Assembly: GCF_018614035.1 (NCBI RefSeq)
Contig: NZ_JAGGPA010000005.1
Coordinates: 186,001 to 250,000, forward strand
DNA length: 64,000 nucleotides
From: Streptomyces sp. ISL-96
GTDB lineage: Bacteria > Actinomycetota > Actinomycetes > Streptomycetales > Streptomycetaceae
Reading direction: 5' to 3'
Part shown: positions 30,004 through 36,862 of the stretch, piece by piece
How the letters are laid out: each line of letters starts with the position of its first letter
Position numbering within the stretch: position 1 is the stretch's first letter
Made by a program: the position numbers and the translations under genes
The notes under the pieces: generated by a model
What the model saw: only the letters and a program-made list of their open reading frames with translations
Told to the model about the DNA's origin: nothing
The model's database searches: none

Positions 30004-32299
30004 TCCCCTTGTCCGCTGTCCGTCCCTGCGCGAGCCCTTCCCGGAGGCATTCGGGAAGGGCTCCCGTGTGTACGACGGTGAGGCGCTGCGTGGCCCGGGT
30101 CAGGGCCACGTACAGGTCGTTGGCGCCGCGCGGCGACCCGGCGAGGATCCGTCCCGGCTCGACGACGACCACCGTGTCGAACTCCAGGCCCTTCGCCTGC
30201 CGGGGGTCGAGGAGCACGACGGCCCTGGTGAGGTCGGGTGCGCGGCCGTGCGCGGCGTCGGGGAGGGCGGCGGCCAGTGCCGGGTGCAGCTCGCGCGGCA
30301 CGACGACGGCGAGCCGTCCCTCTTCCGTCTCCGCCGGTGCCTCGTCCGCCACCGTTTCGGCGACGGTACGGGCGAGGTCGTCCGGCTCGGTGGCGCGCGC
30401 ACGGGGGCGTACACCGGTGGAGCGGACCGAGCCCGGCGGCTCGAAGGCCGGGTCCTCGGCCCGCCGTACACCGGCCGCGACCTCCATGATCTCGGCGGGC
30501 GTACGGTAGTTCACGCCGAGCCGGGTGTGCTGCCACCGGCTCCCGACGTACGGGTCGAGGATCTGCTGCCAGGAGTCGCAGCCCGCCGCGTCCCCGGTCT
30601 GGGCCGGGTCGCCGACGAGCGTCATGGAGCGCGTCGGGCAGCGGCGCATCAGCAGCCGCCAGGTCATGGCGGACAGCTCCTGCGCCTCGTCGACGATGAT
30701 GTGACCGAAGGCCCAGGTGCGGTCGGCGGCGGCCCGTTCGGCGGCGCTGCGGTGGTCGGCCTCCTCGTGGCGATCGGCCATCCGCTCGGCGTCGACGATG
30801 TCCTGCGCGCCCAGGATCTCGGACGCGTCCTTGTCGATGTCCTCCTTGTCCTCGAACTCGTAGCTTCGGGAGGCGTACGCGACGTCCAGCACGCCCTGGG
30901 CGTACGCGATGCGCTGCTGCCGCTCGGCCTCCTCGGCCGCCCGCGCGGCCGAGTCGTCCTCGCCGAGAAGTTCGGCGGCCTCGTCGAGGAGCGGCACGTC
31001 GGCGGGCGTCCACTCGCCGCCGTCGCGCCGGATCAACTCGGCATCAACGTCGGGCAGATGAACGGGATCGACGAGGAAGTCGGCGACCAGCTGCTGCGGG
31101 GTGAGCGGCGGCCACAGCGAGTCGATGGCCGCGTGCACCTCGTCGCTGAGCGCGATGGCCTTGCCGAGCTGGGCGATGTCGTCGGGGCCGAGGAAGTTGG
31201 GGCCGCCGTACGGGTCGAATCCAATCCGGTCGGCCAGCTGGTCGGTGAGCGCGTCGATGATCCGGAAGGCGAAGTGGGGACGGGCGAGGTTGTGCGGCAG
31301 GAGGGTCTGGCGGGCGGCTGCCCGGGCGTCCTCCGCCATCGCCCGGTCCAGCACCAGCGTGCCGTCGTCGTGCGCGATCTCGATGCCCGGGTGGGGCACG
31401 GTCTGCCGGCCCCGTACGAAACGGGCGAGGGCGTCCGCCATCGCGACGCGGCCCTTGACCTCGGCGGCAGCGGGAGTATCAGTACCGGTGGCGGCGACGC
31501 CGGGGAAGAGCTCGCCCACGGTCGCGAGCAGGACCCCGGTCTCGCCGAGCGAGGGCAGCACTTCGCCGATGTAGGCGAGAAAGGCGGGATTCGGCCCGAC
31601 GATCAGCACACCGCGACGGGCGAGCAGCTCACGGTAGGCGTACAGCAGATACGCCGCGCGATGCAGGGCAACGACGGTCTTTCCGGTGCCGGGGCCGCCC
31701 TCGACTACAAGGACTCCCTGGGGCGAGGCGCGGATGATGCGGTCCTGCTCGGCCTGGATGGTCTGCACGATGTCGTGCATCCGTCCGGAGCGCGCCGCGT
31801 CCAGCGCGGCGAGCAGCACGGTGTCGGCGGCGGAGCCCTCGTAGCCGGTGCGGGTGGTGTCGGTGAGGTCGAGGATTTCGTCGTGCAGAGCGGTGACGGT
31901 GCGGCCTTCGGTGGTGATGTGGCGCCGGCGGCGCAGGCCCATCGGGGAATAACCGGTCGCGAGATAGAAGGGCCGGGCAATGTCGGCCCGCCAGTCGACG
32001 ACGAGTGGCGTGCGCTCGGCGTCGTTCTGCCGGATTCCGATACGCCCCATGTGGTATTGGCGTCCGTCCTGGAAGTCGAGCCGTCCGAAGCAGAGCCCGC
32101 TCTCTCCCGCATTGAATGCGGCGAGCAGCCCGGACTGCTCGGCCACCAGCACATCCCGCTCCAGCTTCGCCTGCTGGCCGGTCCTCACCTGCGTCAACGC
32201 GGACTGCACGGCGAACTCGGCCTCTTCACGCAGGTCATCGAGGCGCGCGTAGAGACCGGTGATGAATTCCTGCTCTTTCTGAAATTCCTCGGTTGACAA
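29990..32299 (-). CDS. helR: HelR/HelD-type RNA polymerase-recycling ATPase
   Basis: A UvrD-like superfamily 1 ATPase of about 769 residues. An N-terminal coiled-coil region (residues 1 to about 80) precedes the 1A domain with Walker [16 protein letters not shown], the large insertion, Walker [16 protein letters not shown], motif [16 protein letters not shown], motif [14 protein letters not shown] and motif [17 protein letters not shown]. HelD proteins release stalled RNA polymerase from DNA; the actinobacterial HelR subgroup is reported to displace rifamycin and give resistance. I prefer the TTG at 32299 because GGGAG lies 5 nt upstream; a TTG at 32314 is the alternative. An AT-rich stretch upstream includes TATAAA in the minus-strand direction. 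Confidence 0.85.
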   Translation of the reverse strand: MSTEEFQKEQEFITGLYARLDDLREEAEFAVQSALTQVRTGQQAKLERDVLVAEQSGLLAAFNAGESGLCFGRLDFQDGRQYHMGRIGIRQNDAERTPLVVDWRADIARPFYLATGYSPMGLRRRRHITTEGRTVTALHDEILDLTDTTRTGYEGSAADTVLLAALDAARSGRMHDIVQTIQAEQDRIIRASPQGVLVVEGGPGTGKTVVALHRAAYLLYAYRELLARRGVLIVGPNPAFLAYIGEVLPSLGETGVLLATVGELFPGVAATGTDTPAAAEVKGRVAMADALARFVRGRQTVPHPGIEIAHDDGTLVLDRAMAEDARAAARQTLLPHNLARPHFAFRIIDALTDQLADRIGFDPYGGPNFLGPDDIAQLGKAIALSDEVHAAIDSLWPPLTPQQLVADFLVDPVHLPDVDAELIRRDGGEWTPADVPLLDEAAELLGEDDSAARAAEEAERQQRIAYAQGVLDVAYASRSYEFEDKEDIDKDASEILGAQDIVDAERMADRHEEADHRSAAERAAADRTWAFGHIIVDEAQELSAMTWRLLMRRCPTRSMTLVGDPAQTGDAAGCDSWQQILDPYVGSRWQHTRLGVNYRTPAEIMEVAAGVRRAEDPAFEPPGSVRSTGVRPRARATEPDDLARTVAETVADEAPAETEEGRLAVVVPRELHPALAAALPDAAHGRAPDLTRAVVLLDPRQAKGLEFDTVVVVEPGRILAGSPRGANDLYVALTRATQRLTVVHTGALPECLREGLAQGRTADKGIRPA

Positions 32300-32387
32300 T
32301 TCAGCTCCCAACAAGCTACGCTGTGTTCACACGGCACCTCTGTGACCCAATTTATACGAAGTCACGGAAACGCTCAATATACGCAGA

Positions 32388-32422
32388 GAAATACCCCGGG
32401 TGTCAATTCCCCGGGGTATTTC
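32388..32422. terminator. Bidirectional-looking terminator downstream of trx
   Basis: Perfect 13-bp inverted repeat GAAATACCCCGGG (32388-32400) and CCCGGGGTATTTC (32410-32422) with a 9-nt loop, with T-rich flanks on both strands. It ends the trx transcript before helR. Confidence 0.85.
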
Positions 32423-32449
32423 TTTTGCCTGTGGCAGCTTGTCGCTCGG

Positions 32450-32779
32450 CTACGCGTCCGCCAGCTCCAGGAGCAGCTTTCGCTTGGGCCGGGCGCCGAC
32501 CATCTGCTTCACCGGCTCACCGTCACGGAAGACGATGAGCGTCGGCATCGACAGCACGCCGTACCGGAGCGTCGTCTCGGGATTGAAGTCCACATCCAGC
32601 TGAACGACCTTGACCCGGTCGGCTTCCTCCCGGGCCACGTCGCTGAGTACGGGCGCGAGCTGTCGGCACGACCCGCACCAGTCGGCCGTGAACTCCACAA
32701 GAACAGGAAGACCGGCCTTCAGGACCTCATCGTCGAAGGTCGCGTCCGTGACCGCGTCCACACCCACTGCTCGCACCAT
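32450..32779 (-). CDS. Thioredoxin with WCGSC active site
   Basis: A 109-residue thioredoxin fold. The active site reads FTADWCGSCRQLAP (canonical is WCGPC), and the cis-Pro loop YGVLSMPTLIVFRDGE and the C-terminal helix KRKLLLELADA are complete. The ATG at 32779 lies 6 nt after GGAG; the TTG just before it is too close. It follows the MerR gene by 18 bp in one operon, so the MerR protein probably controls it. A Ser in place of the active-site Pro usually makes thioredoxins more oxidising. Copy 2 of this gene (34977-35285) is chimeric and retains the canonical CGPC. Confidence 0.92.
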   Translation of the reverse strand: MVRAVGVDAVTDATFDDEVLKAGLPVLVEFTADWCGSCRQLAPVLSDVAREEADRVKVVQLDVDFNPETTLRYGVLSMPTLIVFRDGEPVKQMVGARPKRKLLLELADA

Positions 32780-33240
32780 CAATGTCTCCTCAGTCCGTCA
32801 ATCCGTCAGTTCACAGCGCGGCTCGGGACCACCGGGTATTGCCGCTCCCGCTTCGAGCTCCGCACGGGCGAGCTGGGCGCCGACCTCCGTGCGTACGGCG
32901 TCCAACCGACCGATCAGCACGTCGAGTTCGGCCAGCTTGCGCCGGTACACGTCGAGCGAGGCCGGACAGGAGTCCCCCGCCGGATGGCCGGCCCGCAGGC
33001 AGTCCACAAAGGGGCGGGTCTCCTCCAGGTCGAACCCGAAGTCCTGAAGGGTCCGGATCTGCTGGAGGAGCCGCAGGTCCTCCTCGTCGTACGTGCGGTA
33101 GCCGTTGACCGCGCGCCGGGCGGGGAGGAGCCCGCGGGACTCGTAGTAGCGCAGTGCGCGGGTGGTCGTCCCCGCGCGCTGCGCCAGCTCGCCGATTCGC
33201 ATGCCCCGACGGTAATCCTTGACGCCGACGTCAAGGCAAG
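32631..33240 (-). repeat. 610-bp direct repeat, left copy (trx head, merR, promoter)
   Basis: Nearly identical (visually about 95%) to 35137-35745 in the same orientation, covering the 5' half of trx, the intergenic gap, merR and its promoter. Homology ends sharply inside the trx gene at the left and just past the operator at the right. Confidence 0.92.
32798..33202 (-). CDS. MerR-family regulator, copy 1
   Basis: A 134-residue MerR protein. The winged HTH (MRIGELAQRAGTTTRALRYYESRGLL, then RTYDEEDLRLLQQIRTLQDFGF) is followed by a coiled coil containing a single Cys region (AGHPAGDSCPASLDVYRRKL) and a tail ending PRCELTD. The two Cys might sense thiol state or metal; this is inference. The ATG is at 33202, only 6 nt after the -10-like TACCGT, so the transcript is probably leaderless. 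It lies in an operon with thioredoxin and is nearly identical to copy 2 at 35304-35708. Confidence 0.92.
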   Translation of the reverse strand: MRIGELAQRAGTTTRALRYYESRGLLPARRAVNGYRTYDEEDLRLLQQIRTLQDFGFDLEETRPFVDCLRAGHPAGDSCPASLDVYRRKLAELDVLIGRLDAVRTEVGAQLARAELEAGAAIPGGPEPRCELTD

Positions 33241-33242
33241 GA
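33209..33242 (-). promoter_or_regulatory. MerR-type promoter with 20-bp dyad (copy 1)
   Basis: On the minus strand TTGCCT (-35) and TACCGT (-10) are 19 bp apart, the over-long spacer typical of MerR-controlled promoters. The spacer is filled by the dyad at 33217-33236, CCTTGACGTCGGCGTCAAGG, which has one mismatched pair. Confidence 0.75.
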
Positions 33243-33244
33243 CG

Positions 33245-34126
33245 TCAGCCCTTGAGCTTGAGCACCTCGAACGTGCTCGCCCAGCCGTCGGCCCCGTACC
33301 CCTTGGCGATCGCACGGTCGGCGACGGACTTGATCGCCTCCAGCTGACCCGTGTCGAGGCCGCGGTCCCGCGACATGTGCAGAAGGTGGTCGACGCTCGC
33401 GGTCATCATGCTCAGGTTGGCCTCGTCTCCGTCGTATTGGCCCGCGTCAATGGCGGACGCCATCTCGGCGGCGATGGGCGGCAGGATGGCAGTGATGGTG
33501 TTCAGATACGGCGCGAGGGCCTGGGCCGCCACGTTGTCCTCGCGCGCCAGGGCGAAGGCGTGCACGAGCCCGGACATGCTCGCGTAGAAGAAGTCGAGCA
33601 TCGACAGGTCGTAGGCGGCGGCAAGGGCGTGGTCCTCACCCAGGTAGGCGGCGTTGCCGGCCAGCGCCTTCAGGGCACTCTCGTACTTCTCGAAAGCCGG
33701 CCGCGACCCGGCATAGAGGATGAGCGCCTCCGGCCCGCCGACGAGCGAGGTCGGCACCATCACGGCGCCGTCCAGATACGCGACGCCGTGCGCGTCCGCC
33801 CAGGCGGCGGCCGTACGGGCCCGCTCCGGCGAGTCGGAGGTGAGGTTGACGAGCACGCGGTCGGCGAGGACGTCACCCAGCGGCTCAAGGATGGCTTGCG
33901 AGGCGTCGTAATCCACAACACACACGACGGTCAACTCACTTGCCAGCACGGCCTCTTCGGCGGTCTGAGCAAGGACCGCGCCACGCGCGACGAGGTCCTC
34001 ACCCTTGCCGGCGGAACGGTTCCAGACAGTGGTGGGATGCCCGGCATCGAGAAAAGCACCGGCGAGCGCGCGCCCCATGGCGCCGAGCCCGATGACGGTA
34101 ACGGGAACAAGATCGTGTGAAGTCAT
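33245..34126 (-). CDS. Imine reductase-like NADP-dependent oxidoreductase
   Basis: A 293-residue beta-hydroxyacid-dehydrogenase-superfamily protein. The Rossmann motif VIGLGAMGRALAGAFLDAGHPTTVWNRS is at the N-terminus; Arg in WNRS suggests NADPH. YLDGAVMVPTSLVGGPEALILYAGS and YDLSMLDFFYASMSGLVHAFALA are the segments that set imine reductases apart from 3-hydroxyisobutyrate dehydrogenases. I start at MTSHDLVPVTVIG (ATG 34126); longer starts at 34135 and 34162 are possible. Natural substrates of this family are mostly unknown cyclic imines. It lies between the two trx/merR copies. Confidence 0.85.
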   Translation of the reverse strand: MTSHDLVPVTVIGLGAMGRALAGAFLDAGHPTTVWNRSAGKGEDLVARGAVLAQTAEEAVLASELTVVCVVDYDASQAILEPLGDVLADRVLVNLTSDSPERARTAAAWADAHGVAYLDGAVMVPTSLVGGPEALILYAGSRPAFEKYESALKALAGNAAYLGEDHALAAAYDLSMLDFFYASMSGLVHAFALAREDNVAAQALAPYLNTITAILPPIAAEMASAIDAGQYDGDEANLSMMTASVDHLLHMSRDRGLDTGQLEAIKSVADRAIAKGYGADGWASTFEVLKLKG

Positions 34127-34177
34127 GACCACCATGCTTCGGCGCCGCAGCCCATCCGACAAGTACCCACTTTTTAG

Positions 34178-34312
34178 TCAGTACCCGTACACGCTCAGCT
34201 CGGTGATGGTGGCGAAGATGTGCTCCCGGATGTGCGTCGACAGCGACTGCGGGTCGAGAGCCTGCGGGTCCAGTCCACGCAGTTCGATCCCGGAGGCCAC
34301 AATCAGCGGCAT
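34178..34312 (-). CDS. Possible 44-residue ORF or gene remnant, head-to-head with the HD gene
   Basis: A minus-strand frame from an ATG at 34312 to a TGA at 34178 reads MPLIVASGIELRGLDPQALD and continues to TITELSVYGY. Third positions are mostly G/C. Its ATG overlaps that of the HD-domain gene on the other strand. Directly beyond its stop, GTACCC words repeat (34163 and 34181). I do not recognise it; it may be the 3' end of a displaced gene. Confidence 0.25.
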   Translation of the reverse strand: MPLIVASGIELRGLDPQALDPQSLSTHIREHIFATITELSVYGY

Positions 34313-34907
34313 GAAACTCGATGATCTGGTGATCCCCAGTACCTCCGCGTGCGCCGCAGCCCTCGAAGTGGCCTCCGCCTACTGTTCCCCTGCGCTCCTC
34401 AACCATTCGGCGCGCGCCTACATATGGGCGGCGGCCTACGGCTCGTCGCGAGACATCACGTTCGACCCGGAGTTGCTGTATGTGGCGTCGATGCTCCATG
34501 ACATCGGCCTGGCGACTGAGTTCGACAACCACACAGTGTCGTTCGATGAGGCCGGCGGGCACGTGGCGTGGGTGTTCGCAGCCGGTGCCGGCTGGCCCGC
34601 GGAGCGCCGTACGCGCCTGTCGGAGGTGATCGTCAGGCACATGTGGGATCAGGTCGACGTGGCCATGGACGCCGAGGGCCACCTGTTGGAGCGCTCAACC
34701 AGTACGGACATCTCGGGCCGAAACGTGGACGACTTCCCTGCCGGCTTCCGGGCCGAAGTCCTGGAACGCTACCCCCGGCACGGCCTCGCCGAGGAGTTCC
34801 TGTCGTGTTTCCGCAACCAGGCGGAGCGTAAGCCGGACAGCTCGGCGGCAGCGGCGGTACGTAACAACATCGCCGCCAGAATCGTCGTGAACCCGCTCGA
34901 CGCATAG
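34311..34907 (+). CDS. HD-domain protein, cyanamide hydratase-like
   Basis: A 198-residue protein with the HD metal-binding pattern: NHSARAYIWAAAYG (first His) and ELLYVASMLHDIGL (HD pair), followed by a conserved-looking SFDEAGGHVAWVFAAGAGWP and RHMWDQVD. The NHS-x-R-x-Y start of the domain resembles the cyanamide hydratase subgroup of HD hydrolases rather than ppGpp or nucleotide enzymes. The ATG at 34311 begins MKLDDLVIP; no strong Shine-Dalgarno is visible at normal spacing. It converges with the chimeric thioredoxin gene at a hairpin. Confidence 0.75.
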   Translation: MKLDDLVIPSTSACAAALEVASAYCSPALLNHSARAYIWAAAYGSSRDITFDPELLYVASMLHDIGLATEFDNHTVSFDEAGGHVAWVFAAGAGWPAERRTRLSEVIVRHMWDQVDVAMDAEGHLLERSTSTDISGRNVDDFPAGFRAEVLERYPRHGLAEEFLSCFRNQAERKPDSSAAAAVRNNIAARIVVNPLDA

Positions 34908-34911
34908 TCGT

Positions 34912-34946
34912 CCGGCCGGTGCGGAATCGGGTTCCGTACCGGCCGG
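34912..34946. terminator. Hairpin between convergent HD and chimeric trx genes
   Basis: A 14-bp stem with one mismatch (34912-34925 and 34933-34946) and a 7-nt loop; short GTCAGCG repeats follow at 34951-34978. Confidence 0.65.
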
Positions 34947-34976
34947 GTCACGTCAGCGGGTCAGCGCGTCAGCGGG

Positions 34977-35285
34977 TCACACCTTCGCCGGGGCCTTGTC
35001 GTCGTTCCGGGCCTCCGGGAGGTCCCGCGACTCCGCCGCGTCCGGTGCCTCGGTGTGGTCGTCGAGGAGGGTTTTCTCGTCGAAGGGGGCCAGGCCTGCC
35101 AGCACCTGGTCGACGCGGGTCTTGTCGATCTCCTTCCGGGCCACGTCGCTGAGTACGGGCGCGAGTTGTCGGCACGGCCCGCACCAGTCGGCCGTGAACT
35201 CCACAAGAACAGGAAGACCGGCCTTCAGGACCTCATCGTCGAAGGTCGCGTCCGTGACCGCGTCCACACCCACTGCTCGCACCAT
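34977..35285 (-). CDS. Chimeric gene: thioredoxin head fused to a dicarboxylate-symporter tail
   Basis: A 102-residue frame. Residues 1 to about 50 equal the start of the thioredoxin at 32450-32779 but with canonical FTADWCGPC. From KEIDKTRVDQ onward the sequence is the cytoplasmic tail of a DctA-type symporter. Seventy-nine bases (35058-35136) are identical to 52767-52845 in dctA, in the same orientation; further toward the C-terminus the tail is only similar. The fusion point is at 35136/35137, where both parents share TCC/TTC-like microhomology. The ATG at 35285 keeps its GGAG. Without the cis-Pro loop and later strands the protein is unlikely to fold as thioredoxin. Confidence 0.88.
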   Translation of the reverse strand: MVRAVGVDAVTDATFDDEVLKAGLPVLVEFTADWCGPCRQLAPVLSDVARKEIDKTRVDQVLAGLAPFDEKTLLDDHTEAPDAAESRDLPEARNDDKAPAKV

Positions 35286-35745
35286 CAGTATCTCCTCAGT
35301 CCGTCAGTCCGTCAGTTCACAGCGCGGCTCGGGACCACCGGGTATTGCCGCTCCCGCTTCGAGCTCCGCACGGGCGAGCTGGGCGCCCACCTGCGTGCGT
35401 ACGGCGCCCAACTGCCCGATCAGCGAGTCGAGTTCGTCGAGCTTGCGCCGATATACGTCCAGCGAGGCCGGACAGGAGTCCCCCGCCGGATGGCCGGCCC
35501 GCAGGCAGTCCACAAAGGGACGGGGCTCCTCCAGGTCGAACCCGAAGTCCTGAAGGGTCCGGATCTGCTGGAGGAGCCGCAGGTCCTCCTCGTCGTACGT
35601 GCGGTAGCCGTTGACCGCGCGCCGGGCGGGGATGAGCCCGCGGGACTCGTAGTAGCGCAGCGCCCGGGTGGTCGTCCCCGCCCGCTCCGCCAGCTCGCCG
35701 ATTCTCATGGCCGACGGTAATCCTTGACGTCGACGTCAAGGCAAG
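35137..35745 (-). repeat. Direct repeat, right copy (trx head, merR, promoter)
   Basis: Counterpart of 32631-33240, 609 bp, one base shorter in the merR leader. Differences are scattered substitutions. Confidence 0.92.
35304..35708 (-). CDS. MerR-family regulator, copy 2
   Basis: A 134-residue protein differing from copy 1 by only about a dozen residues (for example AERAG for AQRAG, LIPARR for LLPARR, DELDSLIGQL for AELDVLIGRL). The DNA-binding helices and both Cys are kept. It is followed by the chimeric thioredoxin gene, so it still controls a transcript but not a complete thioredoxin. Its operator is a perfect dyad. Both copies could cross-regulate each other's promoters. Confidence 0.9.
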   Translation of the reverse strand: MRIGELAERAGTTTRALRYYESRGLIPARRAVNGYRTYDEEDLRLLQQIRTLQDFGFDLEEPRPFVDCLRAGHPAGDSCPASLDVYRRKLDELDSLIGQLGAVRTQVGAQLARAELEAGAAIPGGPEPRCELTD

Positions 35746-35747
35746 AG
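35714..35747 (-). promoter_or_regulatory. MerR-type promoter with perfect 20-bp dyad (copy 2)
   Basis: TTGCCT and TACCGT, 19 bp apart on the minus strand, flank the perfect palindrome CCTTGACGTCGACGTCAAGG at 35722-35741. Five bases separate TACCGT from the merR ATG, implying a leaderless transcript. Confidence 0.78.
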
Positions 35748-35845
35748 CTTCCCTCGCAGGCCAACGTCATGGTCAGTACTCAGGCGTGACCGCCACGTCC
35801 GGCTCAGCCTCCAGCACCAAGCCGCACCACTGCCATCGACGAACC

Positions 35846-36127
35846 TCACAGGTCTTCGGCAGTGGAATCCAGCCAATCATCGATTGATTCCCGCAGGCCG
35901 TCGATGATCGGATTCAGCTGAGTTCGCAGCAATGCCGACCTCAACGCCCCTGCTGTTTCCCGGTCGATACGAAGGGTCAGAAACATTTCAGGGTTGACCA
36001 AAATCGGCTCAGGACTCAACCCGCTACTCCTGATGGTCGACGCCAACCGAGACGCGTCTTCCTCGGTCAGGCCTGGAACATCGATGCCCCAATAGAGCTC
36101 TTGGTCGTTGGCGCCGTCGCCGCTCAT
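35846..36127 (-). CDS. Small acidic protein, probable orphan immunity protein
   Basis: A 93-residue acidic protein (MSGDGANDQELYWGIDVPGL at the start, SIDDWLDSTAEDL at the end) that I cannot place in a named family. It starts 6 bp after the stop of a beheaded toxin-tail frame, the position of an immunity gene. A TTG 12 bp upstream of the ATG at 36127 is another possible start. Codon use is less GC-biased than neighbouring core genes, which fits transfer. Function is inferred from context only. Confidence 0.55.
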   Translation of the reverse strand: MSGDGANDQELYWGIDVPGLTEEDASRLASTIRSSGLSPEPILVNPEMFLTLRIDRETAGALRSALLRTQLNPIIDGLRESIDDWLDSTAEDL

Positions 36128-36132
36128 ACTGA

Positions 36133-36315
36133 TCAACAACCGATCTTGTTCAAGAGTGCGTCTGTAGTGGCCGTCCTGGTCGCTTTCGCTCCCAAGTCCT
36201 CCACCGATTTCGCAATCTTCCAGGTTCCACCATTATGCGAGCCATCGCCGTTACCAATATCTTGCGAGATAAACGTCTTCCCGTTCGTGAATACCGTCTG
36301 TTCCTTAATCGGTAG
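36133..36315 (-). pseudogene. 3' remnant of a polymorphic toxin gene
   Basis: A minus-strand frame with no start codon encodes LPIKEQTVFTNGKTFISQDI and on through GSHNGGTWKIAKSVEDLGAK to NKIGC before TGA at 36133. The pattern TVF-(T/D)-NG-K-x-(F/Y)IS-x-D, H-NGG-x-WK and LG-x-KATR is, from memory, the C-terminal toxin module seen in many secreted polymorphic toxins (Ntox21-like). The frame stays open upstream only to the stop of the neighbouring gene at 36361, so the delivery part is gone. GC content is lower than flanking genes. Family name is tentative; that it is a truncated toxin tail next to an immunity-like gene is better supported. Confidence 0.55.
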
Positions 36316-36360
36316 CGCCCCCGTGCGGAGTCGCGGACCGGTGCGTCGGTGTCCGCAGAG

Positions 36361-36735
36361 TCAGGCACCCTCGTCCGCCTCCTCCTCTTCCGGGTCCCGG
36401 AGGCGCTGCCCGCGCGAGTCGGCGACGCGGAGCGCGTCGGCCAGAGCTTCGGTCAACCGGCAGGCCAGCCAGCGGTATTCGGTTGCCGACAGGCTCTTCG
36501 CGCCGGGGGCCGTGGTGTCGCGGGCGTACTCCAGCAGCTCCTTGCCCATGCCCAGCTGCACCGACTCGATGTTGTCGGCGAGGGTGGAGAGGTAGCCGCG
36601 GCCGTCGGTGCTGAGGTAGCAGGGCTTCCCCTCGGGGGTGGTCCACGGCAGCAGGCGCGGGCCTGGCAGTCCTGCTGCCGTGTCGTGGAGATCCCTGCGG
36701 CGCATGCGGTCCGCGTCGCTCCTGGGCTGGTTCAC
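36361..36735 (-). CDS. Small partner protein of the XRE regulator, unknown function
   Basis: A 124-residue protein starting at GTG 36735 with GGGGG 6 nt upstream (VNQPRSDADRMRRRDL). Central sequence YLSTDGRGYLSTLADNIESVQLGMGKELLEYA and RWLACRLTEALADALRVADSRG suggest helical bundles; the C-terminus is Glu-rich. Pairs of an XRE/TPR regulator with a small protein of this kind are frequent in Streptomyces accessory regions. No function can be assigned. Confidence 0.6.
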   Translation of the reverse strand: MNQPRSDADRMRRRDLHDTAAGLPGPRLLPWTTPEGKPCYLSTDGRGYLSTLADNIESVQLGMGKELLEYARDTTAPGAKSLSATEYRWLACRLTEALADALRVADSRGQRLRDPEEEEADEGA

Positions 36736-36862
36736 CGTGTACCCCCGGGCCTGGGTCGCTGATAGAGACACAAGGACCGTAGGCACTGACCGCCCGCCAC
36801 CCCAGGTACGCGCCACGGTAGTTGGTGACACACGGTGCGGAACGTGTTGCGCTACGTGGCAG

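Noticed and set aside
34947..34980. Short GTCAGCG-type tandem repeats
   Set aside because: Only a few units of imperfect 7-10 bp repeats; too little for a meaningful array. Similar pairs occur near 10361-10380.
36150..36368. Minus-strand frame overlapping the toxin-tail remnant in another frame
   Set aside because: Arg-rich product without family sequence; the alternative frame carries the recognisable toxin-tail pattern.
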